A DNA stretch of 6,366 bases from Burkholderiales bacterium (GTDB lineage Bacteria; Pseudomonadota; Gammaproteobacteria; Burkholderiales; Burkholderiaceae_C): the NCBI GenBank assembly GCA_011390055.1, contig JAABTC010000112.1, forward strand, positions 1 to 6,366, in the 5' to 3' direction. The notes under the pieces are model-generated. The model worked only from the letters and a program-made list of their open reading frames with translations. It made no database searches and was not told the origin of the DNA. The first letter of the stretch is position 1. Each line of letters begins with the position of its first letter. The translations under genes and the position numbers were made by a program. This document shows positions 1 to 5,389 of the stretch, piece after piece.

Positions 1-922
1 GGTGCACGGTGTAGTAACGCAGCACTTGGGCCCCGCCGTGATCGCCGCTGTGGTCCAGGTAGGCATTGACCAGGCGGTGTGCCAGATCGGCGCGGCCGTG
101 ACGGAGCAGGTCCATCGCCATGAACGCCAGGTCGCTGAACACATCGATCCAGCGGAAGTCCTCGTTGAATTCGATGCAGTCGAAGACGCGGGCCTTGCCG
201 TCGATCTGGGTCACGTTGCCCAGGTGCAGATCGCCATGGCACTCGCGCACGCGGCCGTCGCGGTGGCGTTGCGAAAAGACGGGCCCCAGGGCTGCGCCGG
301 CAGCCGCTTCCCAAGCCTGCAAGGCCTGCACGCGTGCGTGGTCGGTCGCACCTTGCAGCAGCCCGTCCAGAGCCATCAGGCTGTCGCGCAGCGGCGCACG
401 CACCTGGTGCGGTTCGCCGAAACGGCTCGCGGGTCCCGCCACGGCGGCGTCGCGATGGAAGCCGATCAGCAGCGTCACGAGTTCATCGATGTGCCGCGCC
501 TGCAAGTCGCCGCGCAGGATCATCCTGTCCCACAGCCCCTCCTGTGCGAAGGCGCGCATGCGCACCGCGCAGTCGAGCGGTGGGCCTGTCCCTCCGAGCA
601 CTGGCGCATCCGGCGTGCCGTGGACCCAGACCACGTCGAGGTACAGGTCGGGGGCCAGGCGGCGGTTCAGGCGCAACTCTTCGTGGCAGTAGAACCCGCG
701 CTGCGCCAGCGTCGTGAAGTCGAGGAAGCCGGGGTTGATCGCGCGCTTGAACTTGTACGCGAAGTCGCTGGCCACGAGCACGAAGGAGATGTGGGTTTCG
801 ATCGACTCGACCGCCTGCATGGCTGCGGCATGCGGCATGCCGGCGCTCTCTTGCAAGTGGCGCTGCAGCGCCGCGACCATGCGCGCCTGCTCGGCGGCCG
901 TCAGCTCGTGCGATGGCGACAC
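1..922 (-). CDS. Aminoglycoside phosphotransferase-fold protein, N-terminal part (3' end outside window)
   Basis: The frame is open from the start region to the window edge, giving about 307 residues. The N-terminal part holds ESIETHISFVL, ASDFAYKFKRAINPGFLDF and EELRLNRRLAPDLYLDVV. These are hallmarks of a widespread bacterial family in which a kinase-like (APH, COG2187) domain is usually fused to a C-terminal P-loop ATPase/kinase domain. The catalytic loop CHGDLHLGN has His229, Asp231 and Asn236, and the following VFDCIEFN provides the metal-binding Asp248. Phosphotransferase chemistry is therefore likely intact, but the substrate is unknown and antibiotic resistance should not be assumed. 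The P-loop half would lie left of position 1. I chose the GTG at 922 because the helix ELTAAEQARMVAALQRHL looks like real protein. It has no good ribosome site, and the ATG at 880 (AGCAGG upstream) is a fair alternative. The gene begins about 50 bases after menA, so it may share the transcript, though it has no evident tie to electron transfer. Confidence 0.82.
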   Translation of the reverse strand, partial: MSPSHELTAAEQARMVAALQRHLQESAGMPHAAAMQAVESIETHISFVLVASDFAYKFKRAINPGFLDFTTLAQRGFYCHEELRLNRRLAPDLYLDVVWVHGTPDAPVLGGTGPPLDCAVRMRAFAQEGLWDRMILRGDLQARHIDELVTLLIGFHRDAAVAGPASRFGEPHQVRAPLRDSLMALDGLLQGATDHARVQALQAWEAAAGAALGPVFSQRHRDGRVRECHGDLHLGNVTQIDGKARVFDCIEFNEDFRWIDVFSDLAFMAMDLLRHGRADLAHRLVNAYLDHSGDHGGAQVLRYYTVH

Positions 923-971
923 GGCGCCCCGAATCGCGCCATGCAGCGGCGCGGCGTCTCGAGCTCGGCCA

Positions 972-1913
972 TCAGCCCAGCGTCCGGGCCAGCAGCGCGC
1001 CGGCCGACAACAGCGCAGCGAACCACAATTCGAGCCTGAAGGTGCGGAACAGGAGATCGTTGAACGCCGTGCCGGGCGGGCAGCGATCGAAGTCGTTGCG
1101 CAAGCGCAAGGCCGCCGGCAGCAGCAGCCCCGGCAACATCAGAGTCCACGCGGCAGCCGCCAGCGCGATCACCGGGACGAGCAGGAAGGGCCCGAGCAAC
1201 AGCGCGGCGTACAGCCGCCTTGAGGCCTCGGGGCCGAAGCTGACGGCGAAGGTGCGCCGGCCGACCAGGCGGTCGTGCGCGATGTCGCGGTGGTTGTTCG
1301 CCGCCAGGGCCGCGGCAGCCAGACTGCCCAGCGCCACCGAGGCCAGGCCGCTGACCACGCCGACACTGCCTGTCAGCACCCAATCGGTTCCCAGCACGGC
1401 CACGACGCCGAAGAACACGAACACCGTCAACTCGCCGAAAGGCGTGTACGCGATCGGCCTCGGCCCGCCCATGTAAGCCAGGGCCGCGAGCAGCGACGCC
1501 GAGCCGATCGCCAGCACCGGCCAGCCGCGGTAAGCCATCAGGCTCAGGCCGACGGCCAAGGCCAGCCCGGCAGCCAGCACGATCGCGCCGCGCACATGGC
1601 GCGCACTGAGCCACCCCTTGGCCGTGGCGCGCGGCAAGCCGGTGCGCGTGCCGCTGCTGTCGCCGCCGCGGACGGTGTAGCCGACGTCGTTCTGCATGTT
1701 GGTGATGAGCTGCATCAGCAGCGCCGCGGCGAGCACGAGCAGTGCCGCGGGCAGATCCACCGACCCGGTGCGTCCGAAGCCGAGCGTCGCACCGACCAGC
1801 ACCGGGCTGATCGCCACGGGCAGGGTGCGCGGCCGCGTTGCGACGGCCCAGGCCTGCATCGAGCCCGAGCGTATGGGGCGCGCGGTGTCGACGGTCGCTC
1901 GTTCGACGCTCAT
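972..1913 (-). CDS. menA: MenA-type prenyltransferase (1,4-dihydroxy-2-naphthoate polyprenyltransferase), UbiA superfamily
   Basis: This 313-residue integral membrane protein has about eight or nine hydrophobic segments. It would join a polyprenyl chain to 1,4-dihydroxy-2-naphthoate, the membrane step of menaquinone synthesis. Visible family marks are RPRTLPVAISPVLVG (27-41), the first Asp-rich site NMQNDVGYTVRGGD (72-85), GPRPIAYTPFGELTVFVFFG (150-169) and the second site NNHRDIAHDRLVGRRT (206-221). The two Asp-rich sites bind the prenyl diphosphate through Mg2+. The GELTVF..FG and NNHRDI.HDR..GRRT patterns resemble MenA more than UbiA, haem O synthase or chlorophyll synthase. The gene follows mtrB by 15 bases with a strong ribosome site, so it is almost surely cotranscribed with the conduit genes. 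Many betaproteobacteria rely on ubiquinone alone, so a menaquinone gene here points to a special low-potential respiratory chain. A related prenyltransferase acting on another aromatic substrate is not fully excluded. Confidence 0.88.
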   Translation of the reverse strand: MSVERATVDTARPIRSGSMQAWAVATRPRTLPVAISPVLVGATLGFGRTGSVDLPAALLVLAAALLMQLITNMQNDVGYTVRGGDSSGTRTGLPRATAKGWLSARHVRGAIVLAAGLALAVGLSLMAYRGWPVLAIGSASLLAALAYMGGPRPIAYTPFGELTVFVFFGVVAVLGTDWVLTGSVGVVSGLASVALGSLAAAALAANNHRDIAHDRLVGRRTFAVSFGPEASRRLYAALLLGPFLLVPVIALAAAAWTLMLPGLLLPAALRLRNDFDRCPPGTAFNDLLFRTFRLELWFAALLSAGALLARTLG

Positions 1914-1921
1914 CAGCGATT

Positions 1922-1929
1922 CACCCTTC
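1922..1929 (-). promoter_or_regulatory. Ribosome binding site of menA
   Basis: GAAGGGTG on the minus strand contains a strong AAGGG core and ends 8 bases before the ATG at 1913. It touches the TAG stop of mtrB. It decides the 1913 start over the internal Met19. Confidence 0.6.
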
Positions 1930-3977
1930 TAGAAACGGTAACGCAATGCCAGACGCAGCAGGTGCACGCGGTAGCGTGGCGGCTGTTGGCCGAACGCGAG
2001 CAGGTCGCCCAGTGTGGTGGGCAGCACGCCGTCGAGTTGCCAGTCCTCGGCCCGGTGGTGTTCGTAGCGGTAGCCCGCGTGCAGCGACAACTTCGCGTCG
2101 AGTTTGTAGTTGGCGTCGAGCTTGAAACCGTCGAGCGTGGTCTTGGCAGCCGGGAAGGGCAGGTCGTTGACGCCGGTGGTCACGCCGATCTCGCTGCGCG
2201 AGCGTGCGATCGTCAGGTCGGCGCCGAGATCGAGCTTGTCGGCGATCGCGACATGCTTGACGCCCAGGCCGAAGACTTCGAAGCGGTCCTGGGTCTGCGC
2301 CTGCCAGTCGGCAGCGATGCCGGCCTGGCTGCCGCCTTGCCGCGAACGCACCTGCTCGACCTGGGCGTAGGCGTGCAACTGCGTCTGCTCCGACAGCGCG
2401 AACCCGAGGTCGGCTCCGAGGTTCGCGCTGCGAGCATGCGTCAGGCCGACCACCGAGTCGGTGTAGTCGTCGTTGCGGTAGTCCGCCGTCAAGCCCAGGC
2501 TCAGCTTCTCGCTGAAGTTCACATCGGCACGTGCCCCGACGCTGTCGCGCCGGCGATCGGCGAGGTTGAACTTGCGCAGCAGCGGGTTCTCGGGCGCACC
2601 GAACCAGGTCGCGACGCCGTAGGGCGAGTTGTCGCGCTCGCTGTGCGCGAGCTTCAGGGCCAGCGACAAATCATCGCGCGGCCTGACGCCCGCGCGGGCC
2701 CAGAGCGTGGTTTCGCGCGTGTTCACCACCTCGCTGTAACGGCGGTCCTGGTTGTCCTGGTCAAGGCCGGCGGCCAGGCGCAGCGTGCCGGGGCCACGGA
2801 CGCTGGCGCTCAGCTTGAAGCGGTCGCGCCAAAAGCTGAAGGGCGTGTTGCTGCGCGGCGCAGTGACGAACATGTCGGTCGCCACCTGGGGGTAGCTGCG
2901 GACGTCGGTGGGGTTGTCGCGCACGTCCCTCGAATAGGCCGCGCTGAGGCGCACGCCTTCGAGCGGCGTGGCCGTGAAGCGCAGGTTGCCGCTGAAGGTG
3001 TCGACACGGCCGTCGAGCGAAGCTGCCGGCAGCGGAGGCAAACCCGCGGCCAGCACGCTGTTGGAGGTCGACGGCAGGAAGGCCGCGTCCTGCGTCATGC
3101 GGCCGACCGCGAAGTCGCCGCTGGCATGCATGCCGTGCCCGAGGTCGTAGCCGATCGAGCCGCTGATCTGTTCGAAACGGTTGTCCGGGGCCAGCGCAAG
3201 CCGACCCTGCGTTGCGCCGGCAACGACCAGGGCGAAGGGGTTGTCCCAGGTCAGCGAGGATGCGTCGTTGCGAAACCGCGAGGCCTGGTAGGCCAGGGTC
3301 GCCTGGACCCTTGGGCCGGCATAGGCCGTCGCGAGCTCGAACTGATCGGTCGTCTGGTCCACCGGCGCGGCGAGTTGGGCTGCGTTCGAAAAGAACGATG
3401 AACCCAGGCCGCGTGTGCCGTCGCGTGTGTCGCGGCGCAGGCTCATCCGGTAGGTCCAGCGCTCGCCGCCGATCAGCGTACCGCCGATGTCGTAGCGCTT
3501 GCGCTCCAGGCCCAGCACCACGGGTTGCAAGGTGGCCGATGCCGGCAGCGTCAGCACCGAGCCGCCGTTGCCGAGGAAGGGCGTCACGGCATCGTCGGCG
3601 AAGTGCCGTGGAATCGACGAGTAGCCCAGGCGCAGCGCGTACAGGCCTTCGCGGCCGGTACGGCCACCGATCGTGCGAGAGTCGAGGCCGAGATCGTTGC
3701 CGAACAGCTCGGCGTAGTAGCCACCCGGTCCGCGGGCATGCACGTCGCCGCCCAGCACGAGGTGCGCCCCGTCCTTTTGCAGCCCGGTGTGGTCGCCGAA
3801 CCGCGCCGATGCATCCGAGACGGTGCCGATGCCCACATCGACGTAACCCGTCGTGCCCTTTCCGTCCTTGGGATAGGGACACGTCTGGCATTTCCATTCC
3901 GAGGTGTCGACCGCGGCCGCTTCCGACAACAGGCCGAGCGCTGCGAACAGCAGGAGGGAGCCGTGGATCGTGTTCAT
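1929..3977 (-). CDS. mtrB: MtrB/PioB-family decahaem-associated outer-membrane beta-barrel
   Basis: This 682-residue protein is within the usual size of MtrB. Residues 1-22 form a signal peptide ending in AAA. The mature protein starts with a short plug-like segment holding WKCQTCPYP, a CXXC at Cys30/Cys33. These are the only two cysteines in the protein, and no His follows, so this is not a haem site. The rest is alternating polar/hydrophobic beta-strand sequence rich in Tyr, Arg and Asp, for example YRMSLRRDTRDGT, LRLAAGLDQDNQDRRYSEV and LSLHAGYRYEHHRAEDW. It ends in LRLALRYRF, with the terminal Phe typical of barrels inserted by the BAM machinery. MtrB is the sheath that holds MtrA in the outer membrane and lets it touch MtrC. 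The gene lies between mtrA (10-base gap) and the prenyltransferase gene (15-base gap). Barrel sequences diverge fast, so the family call rests on length, the N-terminal CXXC, the strand pattern and, strongly, the mtrA neighbour. Confidence 0.93.
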   Translation of the reverse strand: MNTIHGSLLLFAALGLLSEAAAVDTSEWKCQTCPYPKDGKGTTGYVDVGIGTVSDASARFGDHTGLQKDGAHLVLGGDVHARGPGGYYAELFGNDLGLDSRTIGGRTGREGLYALRLGYSSIPRHFADDAVTPFLGNGGSVLTLPASATLQPVVLGLERKRYDIGGTLIGGERWTYRMSLRRDTRDGTRGLGSSFFSNAAQLAAPVDQTTDQFELATAYAGPRVQATLAYQASRFRNDASSLTWDNPFALVVAGATQGRLALAPDNRFEQISGSIGYDLGHGMHASGDFAVGRMTQDAAFLPSTSNSVLAAGLPPLPAASLDGRVDTFSGNLRFTATPLEGVRLSAAYSRDVRDNPTDVRSYPQVATDMFVTAPRSNTPFSFWRDRFKLSASVRGPGTLRLAAGLDQDNQDRRYSEVVNTRETTLWARAGVRPRDDLSLALKLAHSERDNSPYGVATWFGAPENPLLRKFNLADRRRDSVGARADVNFSEKLSLGLTADYRNDDYTDSVVGLTHARSANLGADLGFALSEQTQLHAYAQVEQVRSRQGGSQAGIAADWQAQTQDRFEVFGLGVKHVAIADKLDLGADLTIARSRSEIGVTTGVNDLPFPAAKTTLDGFKLDANYKLDAKLSLHAGYRYEHHRAEDWQLDGVLPTTLGDLLAFGQQPPRYRVHLLRLALRYRF

Positions 3978-3984
3978 GTTGGCG

Positions 3985-3989
3985 TCCTC
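3985..3989 (-). promoter_or_regulatory. Ribosome binding site of mtrB, overlapping the mtrA stop
   Basis: GAGGA on the minus strand lies 7 bases before the ATG at 3977 and shares two bases with the TGA stop of mtrA. The arrangement fixes the mtrB start and implies coupled translation of the two partner proteins. Confidence 0.6.
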
Positions 3990-4932
3990 AGCGCATCAGC
4001 TTCGCGCCCGACGGGTGGTTGGACCCGTGCACCTGGGTGTGGCAGTTGGTGCAACTGCCGGCGATGGCGAAGATCGCACCGGTGCCGCCGTTGGCGGGCA
4101 GGGCGGCGCCGGTGCGCGCCACCGACGGGTGGCCCGCCGTGCTGTGGCACTGCTGGCACAACAGCGGCGGTGACTTGTTCAGCAGGGCCTTGCGCACCGA
4201 GCCGTGCGGCGCGTGACACAGCGCGCAATCCTCGGCCACTGGCGCATGCTCCCAGAGCACCGGGCCGCGCTTGTCGGCGTGGCAGGAGTAACAGGTCTGG
4301 TTCAGCGTCGGCTGGGCGAGCATGCCCTGCACCGTGGAGCCGTGCGGGTTGTGGCAGTCGCTGCAGGCCATCTTGCCCTGGCGCACCGGATGCGCCGAAG
4401 CCTTGTGAAAATCGGCACGCTGCTGCTTGTGGCATCCCAGGCAGACCTCGGACTCGCTGGTCTTGGCCAGCACCGCATCGCGCGGCTGGTGCAGCTTGTG
4501 GCAACTGGTGCAGGTCACGTTCGCGCGTTCGTGCGCGCCCGCGTGCCAGGCGCTGCGCGTCGTGCCCTGGTGGCAGGCCAGGCAAACCTGGTTGCGCTCG
4601 GCAACCGGCAGGGCCGAGTCGGCGCCGAAGTTGTTGATCGATGCGGCCTTCTTGTTGCGCGCATGCAGTGCGCCGGGGCCGTGGCAGGCTTCGCATTGCA
4701 GGCCGCCGGCGCCGAACGGAGAACGCTTGTCGCCACGGTGCGCGTGCTTGGACTTGAACAAGGCAGACGCGGAGTAGCTCGCGCTTTCGTCGTCATGGCA
4801 TTCGAGGCAGGTGTCGGCCCCCTTGGCGCTGTACTGGTTGCGCGCGGGCAGGTCCTGCGCCCACGCCGACGGTTGCCAGGCCAGGCTGGCCAGGAGCCAC
4901 AGGGCACCGAAGAGGACGCTGCTTTTCTTCAT
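3988..4932 (-). CDS. mtrA: Decahaem periplasmic c-type cytochrome, MtrA/DmsE family
   Basis: This 314-residue protein has exactly ten CXXCH motifs, at residues 42, 80, 117, 141, 164, 190, 214, 236, 259 and 294, spread along nearly its whole length. That is the signature of MtrA/DmsE/PioA cytochromes, usually slightly over 300 residues. MtrA takes electrons from periplasmic carriers and passes them through the MtrB barrel by a chain of closely packed haems. A Sec signal peptide is clear: KK at 2-3, a hydrophobic core, and AWA at 23-25 followed by Gln26. No lipobox is present, so a soluble or barrel-inserted periplasmic protein is expected. Several haems are followed by HG or PHGS (residues 194-199 and 240-245), which is usual in the family. 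The last haem is set apart by a Gly/Ala-rich linker at about 264-293. The stop overlaps the mtrB ribosome site, 10 bases before mtrB. DmsE (DMSO reduction) and PioA/MtoA (iron oxidation) are close relatives, but the nearby MtrC-type gene favours MtrA. Confidence 0.96.
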   Translation of the reverse strand: MKKSSVLFGALWLLASLAWQPSAWAQDLPARNQYSAKGADTCLECHDDESASYSASALFKSKHAHRGDKRSPFGAGGLQCEACHGPGALHARNKKAASINNFGADSALPVAERNQVCLACHQGTTRSAWHAGAHERANVTCTSCHKLHQPRDAVLAKTSESEVCLGCHKQQRADFHKASAHPVRQGKMACSDCHNPHGSTVQGMLAQPTLNQTCYSCHADKRGPVLWEHAPVAEDCALCHAPHGSVRKALLNKSPPLLCQQCHSTAGHPSVARTGAALPANGGTGAIFAIAGSCTNCHTQVHGSNHPSGAKLMR

Positions 4933-5017
4933 CGTGGTCTGCCTCGCGGTGACGAGATCGCGCGAACGCGGTACAGCCGATCAGACTGGAAGCCGGCGGC
5001 GTGGCCCTTGTTCCAGA
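4933..5017 (-). other. 85-base spacer before mtrA with a weak inverted repeat
   Basis: This is the only gap of note inside the conduit operon. CTGGAA (4986-4991) and TTCCAG (5011-5016) could pair as a 6-bp stem with a 19-base GC-rich loop, immediately after the stop codon of the helix-hairpin-helix gene. No T-run follows, so it does not look like an intrinsic terminator. I see no clear -35/-10 pair. It may be an mRNA stabilising or processing hairpin that sets separate expression of mtrA-mtrB, or simply chance. Confidence 0.25.
4942..4945 (-). promoter_or_regulatory. Ribosome binding site of mtrA
   Basis: GAGG on the minus strand lies 9 bases before the ATG at 4932. It supports this start, which also begins a proper signal peptide. 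Confidence 0.55.
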
Positions 5018-5389
5018 TCAACTCGCCGCGCTGCGCTTGGCCTTCTTGGGCTCGGGCTGCAGCGCGACGATCCGGCCCTTGAGTCCCAGGTAGGTCGGGT
5101 AGGGCAGGATGTTTTCGGCCACCAGCTTGGCCTTGCTCAGGTACGGCCGCGCCTTGATGATGCGCTCGGCCTCGGCGTCGGCGATGCCCGGCAGGGTCTT
5201 CAACTCGGCGCGGCTGGCGCTGTTGATGTCGACGGGTTTGGCGGTCGGGCCCACCCCGACAGCGGCGTGGACGCCGTGGTCGAGCGGCGCCGCGGCAGCG
5301 CCCCCAGAGGTTGCCGCGGCCGCGCCGCCGGCCACCATTGCAAGGACCAGCGCCAACGTGATCGATCGATGGCCCCCGCTTTCCTGCAT
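5018..5389 (-). CDS. Small secreted helix-hairpin-helix (ComEA-like) protein inside the mtr operon
   Basis: This gene encodes 123 residues. The N-terminus is signal-peptide-like: a polar start with His7-Arg8, a hydrophobic core at about residues 10-22, then an alanine-rich AAAAT region where cleavage is likely. An Ala/Gly-rich linker follows to about residue 50. A single helix-hairpin-helix domain then runs from VDINSASRAELKTLPGI (53-69) through ERIIKARPYLSK to an LPYPTYLGLKGRIVAL segment (95-110). The tail is Lys-rich. This matches the family of short exported proteins related to the DNA-binding part of ComEA (HHH_3 type). No cysteine or CXXCH is present, so it is not a cytochrome. The ATG overlaps the mtrC stop by one base (TGATG). 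An AAGGTG ribosome site lies 8 bases upstream. An in-frame GTG one codon earlier (5392) is the alternative start. Its role here is unknown: DNA or extracellular-DNA binding, or assembly of the conduit, are guesses. The domain call is good, the function open. Confidence 0.85.
   Translation of the reverse strand: MQESGGHRSITLALVLAMVAGGAAAATSGGAAAAPLDHGVHAAVGVGPTAKPVDINSASRAELKTLPGIADAEAERIIKARPYLSKAKLVAENILPYPTYLGLKGRIVALQPEPKKAKRSAAS

Noticed and set aside
2..1039. A 345-codon open frame on the plus strand
   Set aside because: It shares codon boundaries with the opposite-strand phosphotransferase, whose HGDLHLGN motif and family sequence are clear. The plus-strand product has no recognisable family.
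901..1614. A 237-codon minus-strand frame overlapping menA and the phosphotransferase start
   Set aside because: It is out of frame with both well-supported genes, is Arg-rich and has no membrane or catalytic pattern.
1275..3401. A 708-codon open frame on the plus strand
   Set aside because: It lies opposite menA and mtrB, is very rich in Arg, Gln, Ala and Val, and shows no domain. It is a mirror of high-GC codon use in the true minus-strand genes.
3879..3890. CXXC in the barrel as a haem site
   Set aside because: The residue after the second Cys is Pro, not His, so it does not fit a c-type haem attachment motif.
2761..3897. A 378-codon minus-strand frame inside mtrB
   Set aside because: It is an alternate frame of the barrel gene with low-complexity Arg/Pro/Gly content. 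The barrel frame has the signal peptide, strand pattern and terminal Phe.
4986..5016. Possible intrinsic terminator after the helix-hairpin-helix gene
   Set aside because: The stem is only 6 bp with a 19-base loop and no T-run follows, so termination is unlikely.
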